NCBI RefSeq assembly: GCF_014898815.1
Contig: NW_026515500.1
Span: 1,302,001-1,366,000, forward strand
From: Panonychus citri
Lineage: Eukaryota; Arthropoda; Arachnida; Trombidiformes; Tetranychidae
Direction: 5' to 3'
DNA: 64,000 bases
This document shows, piece by piece, positions 13,323-24,200 of this stretch (position 1 is its first letter; each line of letters begins with the position of its first letter). Position numbers and translations under genes: made by a program. The notes below the pieces were generated by a model. That model had not been told where the DNA came from. It searched no databases and worked only from the letters and a program-made list of their open reading frames with translations.

Positions 13323-14100
13323 ATGTTATCCAAACTTTGAGGAAAAAGCAATAAGAGTCTATATTATGGATTCTCGCTTACGATCATATTTGGACACAAT
13401 TTCATACATTCAACCTCTGCGACGATCGTTGGTAACCCACAGACAAATTCTTTCGGTGTTTATCGCTTTGGATACTCCTTACAAGTACAATTGAAATGCC
13501 CATCAATTTCCTGCTGGTACTTTCTTTTCGAAAATTTTCCGAAAATATTTGGTCCACAGCATATCGAAAAATTGCCTTCAGGAAGTCAAAATCAAGAGAG
13601 TGTCAAAGGAAGAAGAAGTAATTACTTCCTCTGATCACCCTTCAGATGACATTCAACCTGGTTCAAGTTCAACAGAGTCAAAAAAGTCAAAAAAGAGAAG
13701 AAGAAGGTCGAAGAAAAGTGTTAATTCAAATAATCAAAATACCGTCGGAGTATTTCATCTCAATGACTTGATGAGAATCAATTTGGTTACATTTGAAGAA
13801 AAATATTTAAACTATTTGGAGAAAATTGGATAAGAATGACGAATTCCGAAACAAATTGATAATATTGATAAGACATTAAGCAATTGCATCTCATCATTTC
13901 TTAACCTTGATCAACAAAATATCATGAAAAGTTTTATATATCAATATTTACCATGTTTTTCAACTCATAAATATGATTTAGGCAAAATCACTTCTGATAT
14001 TGTCGACATTCATATCGATATTGGTTTAAATCCTATTCCTCAATGCAATCCTTATCGTCTTGGTCCTAAAACTAGAGTGATCATGGAAGAAGATCAAAGA
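13255..14100 (+). pseudogene. pol: Pol remnant: protease end, basic linker, RT start (broken frames)
   Basis: The protease C-terminal part resumes around 13255-13380 in a different frame from Gag. Next comes a linker (13549-13833) with an acidic/serine segment and a strongly basic KKSKKRRRRSKK run, reading like a nuclear localisation or nucleic-acid-binding tract. Around 13924-14090 is the typical Ty3/Gypsy RT beginning, with a Tyr-Asp-Leu-Gly turn and a proline-rich approach. Stops and shifts separate the three pieces. A GTAATTAC palindrome at 13615-13628 is embedded in the linker and reads Val-Ile-Thr-Ser. Confidence 0.7.
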
Positions 14101-15019
14101 ACTTTTAGCCAACGATATAATCGAACCATCGAAATCGAGAGGAGGTTCACCCGCGTTTTTAGTTCCAAAGCCCGATGGAAGTTACCGATTCGTAACTAGT
14201 TTTGTTGAACTGAATGCGCTTTGTAGGACACGTAAATTTCCGATGCCGAATGTTGATGATTATATCCAATCGCTTGCAGGTTACAATTATTTTATTACGA
14301 TTGATTTTTCTCAAGGTTTTCACCAGATTGAATTGAAACCTTCAGAAAGAGATAAAGTTTCATTTGTCATCGAAAGAGGAAAATATCGCTATAAACGTTT
14401 ACCAATGGGACTCGCTGATAGTCCGAGTTACTTTCAAGAATTTGTTAATAGAATCTTTGGAGATCTATTATACAAGAGCTGTTTAGCATACATTGATGAT
14501 GTTGTTATATTCGGACAAACTTATAACGAGTTGCTTGTCAATGCGAAACATGTTTTCGAGAGAATTAAACAATATGGTCTAAAGATTCAACCAGATAAAT
14601 GTAAATTTGGTCATAACGAAATTAAGTTTCTCGGTCACATCATAACTGGACGAACAGTCAAGCCCGACCCGGAGAAGGTTGAACGTTTAAAAAATTTCAC
14701 GATTCCAAGGGACATCAAAGCTCTACAAAGTCAATTAGGTTTATTCAATTACCTATCAAAGTTTATTCCAAACTATTCGACTCTCGCATCTGATTTATTT
14801 GAATTATGTAGCAAAAAATCGAACAAGTGGAAATGGTTACCTAAACACACAGTCTGTTGGCAGAAAATTAAGGAGGCATTGGTGAACGATTGTGTGATCT
14901 CCCAATTCGATCCCGATAAAGAACACAAGCTCATGGTTGATGCTAGTTCGGTTGCAGTTGGAGGGATGTTACTTCAACTTGAAGATGATAACTGGCGCCC
15001 TGTTAGTTACTGGAACTAA
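14100..15019 (+). pseudogene. pol: Reverse transcriptase core, element 1 (frame-disrupted pol)
   Basis: Copies RNA and DNA into element cDNA. The open piece from ATG 14243 covers the RT palm: a TIDFSQGFHQIEL motif holding the first catalytic Asp, then LPMGLADSPSYFQ, then AYIDDVV with the catalytic Asp pair. It runs on into the connection region and an RNase H start (DASSVAVGGML). The same frame is open upstream to about 14115, covering the SPAFLV and PKPDGSYRFV motifs. A shift near 14100 breaks it from the preceding piece, and a stop at 15017 interrupts RNase H. ATG 14243 is therefore not a natural start. Confidence 0.85.
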
Positions 15020-15660
15020 ATTGGCTAAACATCAGTTAGCTTACACAATCACAGAGAAGAGTGTCTGGCTGTTATCGTTGGGATTCGTAAATATCAACAC
15101 TATCTGATCGGTAAGCGTTTTGTTGTCGTTTCCGATCATCATGCTTTGTGTAGCCTGAAAAGGATAGAATTCAAATGTACGTTTACACCGATGGGCAACT
15201 TTATTATCACAATTTGATTATATCATCGAATATGCGAAAGGATCAACTCACCCCGCTGATTGTTTTTCCCGCTCAAGTGAATGGAAAAATAAGAAACAAG
15301 GAACCATTGAAGAAGAAGATTTTTATAAGTATCTTCATTATGCATTTGAAGAAAAGAAACTATTGTCAGCATGGAGAAATCATCATTGAGAAAAGAAAAT
15401 CGCGATTGGTGTGATAAGTTAATTACTTATCACAAATGCGATGATAATTGCGATACTATTGATTTTGACAATCAGAATTACGACAAAGAACAACAAACCT
15501 TACAGGTGAAAGAGCTCATCAACATGTTCAAGGAAAAGTTTCCGTTGATACCTTGATCATCATACAATTGAAAGATTCATCTTGATGTCAGTTCAACCGG
15601 AACTCATCGAAAATGAATCAACAATTATGACGGAACAACAAAAGATGCTCACCTAAAAGG
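15020..15660 (+). pseudogene. pol: RNase H and spacer remnant of element 1 pol
   Basis: RNase H continues after the 15017 stop in a shifted frame, where an SDHHALC motif (cf. the TDH-L motif of Ty3/Gypsy RNase H) is readable near 15135-15160. Short frames at 15175-15414 and 15371-15556 are pieces of the tether region. An inverted repeat with 9-bp arms (GTGATAAGT) and a TAATT spacer at 15411-15433 lies in this segment. Nothing here would be functional as it stands. Confidence 0.6.
15411..15433. repeat. 23-bp inverted repeat, GTAATTAC family
   Basis: Arms GTGATAAGT and ACTTATCAC around TAATT. It reads Lys-Leu-Ile-Thr-Tyr in one local frame. Confidence 0.85.
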
Positions 15661-15732
15661 ATAATCAAGCAAGTTAATCAAGGCGAATTAACCTCAAAGT
15701 TTATCATTCGACAAAATATTTTATACCGAAGA

Positions 15733-16836
15733 TTGTCTCCCAGTAAATTAGCTATCGTTTTACCTTATTCAATGATTCAAAAAGTGTTTAATTGGTACCA
15801 TAACGATGCACTTGGTGGACACTTTGGACTAAAACCAACGTTGAAGAAAGTTAAAGCAGCTTTCTGGTTTCAAAACATGGAGGAGATTATAAGAAACAAA
15901 ATCAAAAAATGTTCAAAGTGTATTAAGTTCAAATCAAAAACTGTTAATCACGAAGTGAAGAGAGAAATGCCGATTCCAACTCAACCATTTGAACGTATTC
16001 AAATCGATATTCAAGGTCCTTATAAAAGATCGAAAGACCGCAATTCGTATCTTTTCGTTGCTGTAGATGTTTTGACTAAGTTTGTTTTCGCTAAAGCTTA
16101 TTCAAACCAGAGAGCCAAAGAAGCGATTGATTTCTTCGTCTACATCACAACGTTCGTTGGAATACCCAAATTGATCCAAACGGATAATGGTCCATGTTTT
16201 CGAGCAGATGAAACGAAGCAATGGCTAAGAGATCAGTGTATTTTTCATCAAACGTCTACTCCTTATCGACCTCAATCACAAGGTTTAGTTGAAAGGATAA
16301 ATGGTGTCCTTGCTCAACGCATAAAGATGGTAACAGATAAAAGTAACGAATGGGATAAACATCTAAGAGAGATAATCATTGCTTATAATTCAACACCTTC
16401 AGAAAACCTTGGAACATCTCCTTATCAACTACTATTCAATATTCAACCGAACAACCCGATTCTTAACGAATATCAAATAGATATTAACCATGGTGATGAC
16501 ACTAATATCTCTGAATTACGTTTAAAAACTCACGAGAAAATGGTACAAAATCAACAAAAAAGGTTAGAAAACCAAACAGCCAAAGAGCCTCCATTCAAAG
16601 TTGGTGACATTGTCACAAAGCGAGTTCATATTTCACACAAAGATTTGGGTAAATTAACACCTTCGTTCAATGGTCATTACATCGTTATTAAGGTCCTAGA
16701 ATCTTCGGTTAAAATGATAAATCAAAAAACACTGAAAATGGAAAAATCAAATTTCGTTCACTTAAAATTGGTAAATCGTAACAACATGGATTCAACCTCG
16801 AAACCGATGAAAATCGAGAGTAATCATGTTGAATAA
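15733..16836 (+). pseudogene. pol: Integrase domain of element 1 pol (long open piece)
   Basis: Inserts the cDNA into host DNA. An HHCC zinc domain comes first: His in WYHND and GGH, Cys pair in KKCSKCIK. The catalytic core has Asp in QIDIQGP, Asp in IQTDNGP and Glu in GLVERINGV, so the DDE triad is complete. The tail has a GPY/F-like motif (KLTPSFNGHYIVIKV). The piece is open for 367 codons but begins at TTG and normally exists only as part of Pol, which is broken upstream. It could work only if supplied by frameshifting or another copy. Confidence 0.85.
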
Positions 16837-17536
16837 CTAACAATTGAATACAACTGATTAACAACTCTAACATTTCACTACTGAAAATTTATGTTTCTCA
16901 CGTTAAATTAAGTTTCCAGCAAATTACTCGAAAACCACTAAAGATAATCATATTCATTCCATGTTAGCTTTTAAAATTCATCTGAAATCCAATCGATTGA
17001 TGTATTCGAAGAGCCGATCCGATCAACTTTTTGACCATGCTGGTTTGTATTGAGAGATGATAATTAACTTCATCTGTGAATAACTTGGAATTGGTTCATC
17101 TCCAGAGCCACTTGTCTATAATATGATTTGATCAGTTTTTCACGCGCTCTCGAATGCGCTATAAATCATCTCGATATCTTTTAAACGAATTTGCAGAAAA
17201 ATATTTTTCACGACCAAAAGTCAAAATTTTCATTCGAAAATTGTAGCAAAACCTCAACACTTAGCATACCCGTTTCTATGTTATATTTTACTCAGTTTGT
17301 GATAAGATTTCGATTGGTATTAATTACGTGGTGATAGAAGCAAAAAATTTCCCACGTGCTTTTCCATAGAGAGAAGTTCGAACTTTCGTTTCTCAGCAAA
17401 TACTTGCTGGAAAAAACTTGTTCTTATACCAATTTAAAGCTCTCATTATGCCTCTTTTGATCGATATTCAAACCTCATCATTTGTGATATCTAACATAGC
17501 TTTTATCAGAATTCAAAAAAAAAATCGTCGATTCAA

Positions 17537-17558
17537 GTTGAAGGTAATTACCTTCAAC
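17537..17558. repeat. 22-bp perfect palindrome (GTAATTAC family)
   Basis: Core AGGTAATTACCT with left arm GTTGA and its exact complement. Confidence 0.95.
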
Positions 17559-17834
17559 AAACGAATTGAATGTCAATCTAGTTCACATCAATTGCAGTCA
17601 ATGAGTTTGGACAGTTCATATCTTATGCTACAAATCATTAAATTGATTGATCAAATTTTCTTACAAAACAAAATACAGAATAATATTAGTTGGAATCAAG
17701 TAAATACTTTCTAATTGTCTTGATCAAATTATCGATAAGAGTAATTGGCAAGTGACAATTTTTTGAATACAATTATCGTATGTAAACTTTGATCGTTCAA
17801 ATTTGATGTAATTAGTTGATTATCATAATTGAAT

Positions 17835-17858
17835 GTGAACAAGTAATTACTTGTTCAC
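17835..17858. repeat. 24-bp perfect palindrome (GTAATTAC family)
   Basis: Core AAGTAATTACTT with left arm GTGAAC and its exact complement. Confidence 0.95.
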
Positions 17859-18191
17859 TAATGATGTTTGCTGATCGACTGATTGATTTTATTTTTAAGC
17901 GTAACTAAAGAGATAAAAAAGATTGGAAAATTTTTAAAATGATCAATTTAATCAGTTGTTTGATTTTGCCTCAAAAATGATTGATAAAGAATCTTTAAAT
18001 TGTCATCACCATTTGAGCAGCAATCAAATCAACATCAGATGACAATCAAATTGGTTTCCTTTTGTCTTCACTTCATCAATTAGTTTCTTTTCTCTGAATC
18101 TGTTAATTGAAAATTCAAATTTCAATTGATTCATTTTTCTGTTAATAAAATCGGCGGTGAAATTTTGGCTTCTAATTGGTTCTCATTTGTT

Positions 18192-18213
18192 TGTAAAGGT
18201 AATTACCTTTACA
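18192..18213. repeat. 22-bp perfect palindrome (GTAATTAC family)
   Basis: Core AGGTAATTACCT with left arm TGTAA and its exact complement. Confidence 0.95.
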
Positions 18214-18385
18214 TTTGGATCGTCATCAGCATAATCATCTTATCCTTTTCATCACATTGATCGCATCTTGTTTTGAATCAATTCTATTCAATTTTTCAAT
18301 CGATTTGTTTTGATACCTGATCATTTTATTCATCATTTTGGTTCTTCGTTTTTCTTAATATGCTCTATTGTTGTGTTCTGTGTCA

Positions 18386-18411
18386 AAAGAGAAAGTAATT
18401 ACTTTCTCTTT
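18386..18411. repeat. 26-bp perfect palindrome (GTAATTAC family)
   Basis: Core AAGTAATTACTT with left arm AAAGAGA and its exact complement. Confidence 0.95.
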
Positions 18412-18569
18412 CTCTCTTATTCTTATTGTTCTTTCATTTGTTTTTCTTCTCTTCTTATAATTCGAAAATTATCATCGAGATAATTCAATCAGGAATATAA
18501 ACTCTCGTTCTTGAGAAAAAAGTGATTACTTTTTCACCTTCAGATTTACATCAACTAAAAGAAATCATA

Positions 18570-20822
18570 ATGTCAACTCAACAAATTAAGGAAACTGATC
18601 AAATCCCGTTAAGCATTTATATGGACTTTTTAAAAGAAAGGATTTATACTCGTTATTTATATGAAGAGAATTTCTATCGAAAAGCAATACAATTAGTTCG
18701 ACCTCGACCAGGATTTTGTTTATCATTGGACAACGATGAACCTTCCAGTCGAGATAATTGTGTTCTCTGTCTTCATTTGGTTAGAGATCCTGTAGTTTGT
18801 TCGTCTTGTGAACTAAGGTATTGTTCCAAATGTGCTTATTTTCTGATTACTTTATATAAACTTAACAATCGAATTGACTCATCAACAACAAACTCAATCA
18901 ATCTTAATGGAGAAAAATTCAACTGTCTTACCATAACCTGTCCTGAGGATTGTTACCTTTTCAAAGACAACAAAAGTGATTTATTCAAGTTTAATGTGAA
19001 ATGTATCAACATAAATTGTGATGTAATTGGTGACTATGATTTTCTATGTGATCATATTAGGAACTGCTATAAACGAACTGATCAAATAAGGTTCAAAGTT
19101 TCCACCGGAAGTTCCATTTTCCAATCAAATGATACAACTACATCTTCAAACTACGACATTATGAGAATCGAAGAAAGTTTAAAACATCAATACATTAATC
19201 TTGAGAACTTACATCAACAGTATATAGACAAGCTATCTTGTTACAATAAATATCTATCGGAAAATAACTTGGAAAAGAAGAGATCACCTTCACCACATCC
19301 AGATGAACCATCTAACAAATCAACTAAATCATTATCATCTTCACCTTCAACACAAACAACTATTCTTAAAGATAAACCCTTATTAAGAACCAGGAATTGG
19401 AACGAGTACTCAAGTTATTTCACTTGTCCACCGAAGTTGAGACCGAATTTAGTTCAAGAAGATTCATTCACCTTAAGAATCCCTGAGAATTGGATTCTAT
19501 CTCAATCTAACGAGAAGAAGTTAATTACTTCCTCCAAATCACCAACAATTGAAGACGATCCTGGTGATCATATAAATCTAAATTTGGTAACTTCAGAAGC
19601 TAATGAAATACAAGAATGGGAAGAAGATCTCCATTGGAATGATCCACCACCAAGATCACCACAGCTCTCAACCTCTTCAACCTCTGGATCATCATCATCT
19701 CTTTCTTTTCTTTCATCAGAATTTTCAACTCCATCAGTAAATTATCAACCTCTAACTCAAGGACCAACACCGAAAGCTTGTTACAGGTCTAACTTCAAGA
19801 ACATTAACACATTCAGAGAATTCATCAAACGACAAAATAACCCAGCTAAATATAATCTTAAAGTTCAAGTACAAAAGGAAAGAAAAAACAAAGAACGTCT
19901 TCAGAAAAGACATGATGATGTAACCCTTGAAATGGCTCCTCCTCGTTCACATTTAAAACGAATCTCCGAAGGTCTAATAAAAGCAAAGAATAGTGGCCTT
20001 TCAATCTGCTCAATCGACATGGAAAATACTAAAATTAAAATGAGAGATGGTACTATTAAAGATGTTCCAATTTGGATTGCTGTTATTGATGCTCAAACTG
20101 TTCGAGTTGTTTATCATGAGTTCATTCGTCATCCCGCTGCTTCCTTGCTCGATCAAGAATTCGGAACACAAATTCATGGATTAACTAAAGAAGAGGTTAA
20201 TCGAGGTAAACAGTTTACCAAAGTTAGATCAGAGGTTATTGATTTACTCAGAAAATATGATCTAATTGTTGTCTCTGGTCAAACAGGAGATTTCGTTAAC
20301 CTATTCATGTCAATTCATGATCACCTTCAGTTGTTACCTAGAATTGTCTGTGTCTCTTCTTATTACAACTGCCGGGGCCAGAATCAAGCTCTTGGTCTAA
20401 AGTTTGCTGCTTTTCTCATGTTCAATGTTATATTACAACAGAAACAACATTCACCGTTGATAGATGCAGTTTATTCATTATATCTATACTTGATTGATTT
20501 TGAAAGAATTGAGAAGATAAAAACTGATCTCTTCGAAACCAGGAACATGAACAGAGGATTTCGTGGTTATATTTACCCTCTCAATCACCACATGGCCTCC
20601 TTGTTACATAAAACGATGGACGTTATTGGTGATTGGCCTCATCATTTTAAATTCAGTGCTTATGATAATCCATTCAAGAGAAAACAAAAAATTAAAAGAC
20701 AATTGTACAACGAGTTAGCTTTCATCGCACCCACTCCAGATCATCTTGTTCCTAATCCATATAAGTTTGATGAGGTTCGTAAGCGATCATTGATCACTCT
20801 CAAGCCTCGTCGAACCCGTTAA
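18570..20822 (+). CDS. Accessory protein: RING/TRAF-like zinc region fused to DEDDh exonuclease
   Basis: A 750-residue ORF, intact, ending 31 bp before the 3' LTR. ATG 18570 is chosen; the frame opens 16 codons earlier only with GTG. Residues 64-130 hold paired cysteines (CVLC, CSSC, CSKC, CPEDC) like a RING finger. A TRAF-type zinc segment follows to about residue 165, with final ligands in CDHIRNC. Residues 230-400 are Ser/Thr/Pro-rich and disordered-looking. The C-terminal third resembles the ExoIII fold of the REX4/ISG20 family. Motif I is Asp483-Met-Glu485, followed by an IHGLT segment where REX4 has T-x-I-x-G-I/L. Motif II has Asp574, and motif III is His627-x4-Asp632. All five catalytic positions are present, so 3'-5' RNA or DNA trimming is plausible; E3 ligase activity is a guess. 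No standard Ty3/Gypsy gene looks like this. Confidence 0.75.
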   Translation: MSTQQIKETDQIPLSIYMDFLKERIYTRYLYEENFYRKAIQLVRPRPGFCLSLDNDEPSSRDNCVLCLHLVRDPVVCSSCELRYCSKCAYFLITLYKLNNRIDSSTTNSINLNGEKFNCLTITCPEDCYLFKDNKSDLFKFNVKCININCDVIGDYDFLCDHIRNCYKRTDQIRFKVSTGSSIFQSNDTTTSSNYDIMRIEESLKHQYINLENLHQQYIDKLSCYNKYLSENNLEKKRSPSPHPDEPSNKSTKSLSSSPSTQTTILKDKPLLRTRNWNEYSSYFTCPPKLRPNLVQEDSFTLRIPENWILSQSNEKKLITSSKSPTIEDDPGDHINLNLVTSEANEIQEWEEDLHWNDPPPRSPQLSTSSTSGSSSSLSFLSSEFSTPSVNYQPLTQGPTPKACYRSNFKNINTFREFIKRQNNPAKYNLKVQVQKERKNKERLQKRHDDVTLEMAPPRSHLKRISEGLIKAKNSGLSICSIDMENTKIKMRDGTIKDVPIWIAVIDAQTVRVVYHEFIRHPAASLLDQEFGTQIHGLTKEEVNRGKQFTKVRSEVIDLLRKYDLIVVSGQTGDFVNLFMSIHDHLQLLPRIVCVSSYYNCRGQNQALGLKFAAFLMFNVILQQKQHSPLIDAVYSLYLYLIDFERIEKIKTDLFETRNMNRGFRGYIYPLNHHMASLLHKTMDVIGDWPHHFKFSAYDNPFKRKQKIKRQLYNELAFIAPTPDHLVPNPYKFDEVRKRSLITLKPRRTR

Positions 20823-20839
20823 AGAGTCCGCACTCAGCT

Positions 20840-20853
20840 TTGGCGGGGGGCTC
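20840..20853 (+). promoter_or_regulatory. Polypurine tract of element 1
   Basis: A G-rich run (GGCGGGGGG then CTC) directly against the 3' LTR, the expected primer site for plus-strand synthesis. Confidence 0.65.
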
Positions 20854-21213
20854 TGTAAGGGGTCGTAAGCTGCTCTTACCCCCAAACTCACCTCATCATC
20901 AACAACCAACAGAATCAAAGGTTGATTAAGTGTCACCTTAATCAAAGGGTATAAAAAACAAGATTGTTAAAGACAAACAGTCAGTTAATGTGAACCAGTT
21001 AATCCTAATCCTTGTTAAAATTAAATCTCTCTGTGTTAAACTCTTGTCCATATTGTTAATCTTAGTGAAACATTAAACTATTCATAATTAATTAATCGTT
21101 GTTAATCACTTGTGGTGTGGATTAAGTAATTACTTAATCCACTACGATATGAGATTGGCCCCTTATTGAAAGATTTCGGTAATCGAGTGTTCCGATAAAG
21201 TAATACTCTTACA
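20854..21213 (+). repeat. 3' LTR of element 1
   Basis: 360 bp, identical by eye to the 5' LTR except C for G at position 11 of the LTR. Followed directly by the right ATCT target duplication (21214-21217). Confidence 0.95.
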
Positions 21214-24200
21214 ATCTCTCTATTTCCTCCACCTTTTTCTTCATTTTTCCATATGCTATCAATCTTCATTTGCTTTTTTCTTTTCATGTTTCCATCTTCA
21301 ACTCACTTCCGAACTCAGGATCTTCTCAATCATTATCAACATTATCTCTTTATCATCATGGTCCTTGTCTTATATACTTTTCTTCCTCCTCTCCTTCATG
21401 TTCTCGAGGTTAGTTTTTATCCTCTAGCATTTGGAATTTTTTTATAAGAAAGGAGAACGATGAAAATCAACTCATGATAAGGTAAAACTCTGACGATATT
21501 ATCATGGTAAACAATCTCGACCAGAACTCAACTTTTCAAGAGATAATATTGCTTATGTTGTTTTTTCATCTTCTCTCTCTTCACATCATCATCAGTTCAT
21601 TTATGCTTAGCATCAAATTGTAATCTTAGTTGACATTTTCTCAATGAATCTGTTCAGTGTTTTGAACATGGACATTTTTGTTTCTTATTTTCCTCATGAT
21701 GATGTCCAAAGGGAACCATCGTTAGGTTTCAACCTTAACTCATCCTTTTTGACCATCATCATGAGCATTCTTATCTTCCAGTTTCATCCTTGCGATAAAT
21801 CTGAAGAGAGGAGAGCAAAAAATTCTTCCCTTAATATATAGATATGTATTTCTTTGATTCCTTGAATCTTATTGCAATGAGAGAAATCATCATGATAATG
21901 AACCTTTCAAGTTTCACTCAAGATAAGGTTAAGGTAAAAATGATACTTCGAGAATCCGTATCATGACATTGGAGGAAAAACTTACAATTTCAACTCATAA
22001 AAGAGCTCCCAGGTCACTGAATATCATGGTAAAAATTGAGATAGAATTCTGAATATACAACTGAACAAAACGGAGACATTAATAACAGTTAAATTAAATG
22101 GATAATAATAAAGATGATGAGGTTTCTCAATTATTATTATGATACAAAGAACCAAATTTCCCATGAACAATATTATTGAGAATCAGGAAATGATAATGAT
22201 CAACATAATTCTAGTTTTAGAATTCAATGAACAACCTTTCTCATCGTAATTATCGTCGACAGAGTTATTAGAATGAACTTTTTTTTTTGTCATGGAGAAA
22301 AAAAAAATTTAACAGCAAATTGTTGTTTCTCAGAATTTTCTGATTTTTGTTACATGAAATTATTTCAACACAATTAAAACTCAATGGTAATTATGGTGAA
22401 GTCGGAAGAAGTAGATAACAAGGAGGCTACCAAAGGGAGAGAGGAAGAGAAATGTTGATGGAAATGTACTAATAGTAATTCGGTAATGAGAATCTTGTAA
22501 AAGTTAATTTAGCTTAAATTGTTGGGAATTTTTCTCTCTCACTTCTCTCATGAAAAACTAACTAACTAATTAGATGTTTCATCTCAAGTGTTGATGATAC
22601 GACGATGATCATGATGATAGTTAATCTTCATCTCACCTAATGTTTTAAATCCAATAAAAGTTTATCTTCCTTGTTGTTGACTGACCACTCGAAACTCCTT
22701 CAAGTGTTGAATCACTTTCTAATTAAATGTCCATCAGTTATTCTTGAGAGTTTTAATTGTAATATAAGAGAAGCGAGAAAAAAAGTTCTCAATTGTTAAC
22801 TGATTCCTTGAAAATGGAGCAAGAATTTTTTTCTCTTCTCCAATTTTCTCATCAGCTGATTAACAGAATGATGATTTTTTCACGTCGATAATTATCATCA
22901 TCATGTTTCCTCTCTCTCTCTCCCCAACTAATGATAACCTTTCATCAATACAATTAATAACTCAAAGTTAATCAAATCATTTTCCACTTTACTGATTTTC
23001 GCTTCTGAACTTTTTTCCCTTCGATCTTTCAATTCTCGTTTTATCATCAAACAGCAATATCACCTCTCATGGAGCACAATTGATAATCAACAGCCCATAA
23101 CCTCATATATATATAACCAATATGATGGAGAAAAAAATATTACATGGATTCTGAGGTGAAATCAATTGGATCCATGAGTTTCCTCATATTAATGGTAGTA
23201 ACTGTAATTTCAGGGTTGATCAGGAAATAGTAATAACTTTTTTTTCAGCTGATATCTTAACAAGATCATAACAATTGTAATTATAATTGAATCGCTTTTG
23301 TTAATTGTTAATGTTTCAATTAAGTACCAGTATATACTGTTAATAGTAACATGATAACTGTTAATAAGTTTGATAATTATTATGATGAATTTTTTTCTTC
23401 ATAACCAATATTTGAGTTTACTCAAGCTGAATAAATGAAATTCTGGTGTTTCCATGGATTATCACCTTTCTGATTAATGTTTCAGTTGATTAAAGTAATA
23501 ACACTTGACCATTACATAGATGAACATTCATCATTAATCATTAAATGTTGCAAATAAAAATAATAATTATCACTAGAATAATAATAATAATTAATTCTTA
23601 GCCTTGAGCTAATTTTGTCAAATGAGCATTTGACTTAATCTCCATGATAATCCATGATTAATTCTTGGTAAATTTTTTCATTTATTCTAAGCCTTTGGTA
23701 ATTTAATTGCACCGAATTATTTTTTTTTCGATATTAAGAATGGAACTTTGTTTCGTTTTTTGTTTCTATTTCTCATACCAGAATTCATGGAGGTTATTGG
23801 CTGTTTAAAGTTTTCCCTGTTGAAACTCATAAAAGTGAAAAGTTCCGAAAGTCATGTGTTGATGGAGGAAAATGAATTCCGAGAGACAAAGAGAGATATT
23901 CATTTGAAAGATGATAGATAACAATGATCATCATTATATCAGTTCTTGGTATCGGTGGGTGGTGAGTAAGAATAATGATTTCCATGGTTAGAGAGGCAAA
24001 TTTCATGGTGTTCAAATGTTAGGTGAAAGACACCAACGACCATTAGGACTTGGAACAAGTAATTTTGGTGCCAATAATTTTCTAGAATGAAAAAAAGATG
24101 ATGATGATTATATGAAGATAATGATTTCAGATGAAAAATATAAATCTGATCATGAGTAGGTTGACTGATTTAATGAAAAAAAAATCAAAGGGGTGACCTG

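Larger units (their letters stand above)
16837..18569 (+). other. Long non-coding spacer between integrase and accessory ORF
   Basis: About 1.7 kb without a convincing frame and without a recognisable env. It holds most of the perfect GTAATTAC palindromes (17537, 17835, 18192, 18386 and a weaker one at 18516). A T-rich stretch followed by CAG near 18491 could be a splice acceptor for a subgenomic transcript of the downstream ORF; this is a guess from sequence shape. Confidence 0.5.
10835..21213 (+). mobile_element. Ty3/Gypsy LTR retrotransposon with 3' RING-exonuclease ORF (element 1)
   Basis: A complete insertion flanked by ATCT duplications. In order: 360-bp LTR, primer binding site, Gag plus protease, frame-broken pol (end of protease, RT, RNase H, integrase), 1.7 kb of non-coding DNA, a 750-residue accessory ORF, polypurine tract and 360-bp LTR. 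Pol domain order (PR-RT-RH-IN) and a GPY/F-like integrase tail place it in Ty3/Gypsy. No env was found. The two LTRs differ by eye only at one position (10845 G, 20864 C), so insertion was recent. Gag and the accessory ORF are open while pol is disrupted, so this copy is probably non-autonomous. Perfect palindromes with core GTAATTAC are scattered through it. Confidence 0.95.

Noticed and set aside
16837..18521. Possible env in element 1
   Set aside because: No signal peptide, cleavage site or transmembrane frame found between integrase and the accessory ORF; the 98-codon frame at 17418 has no such features.
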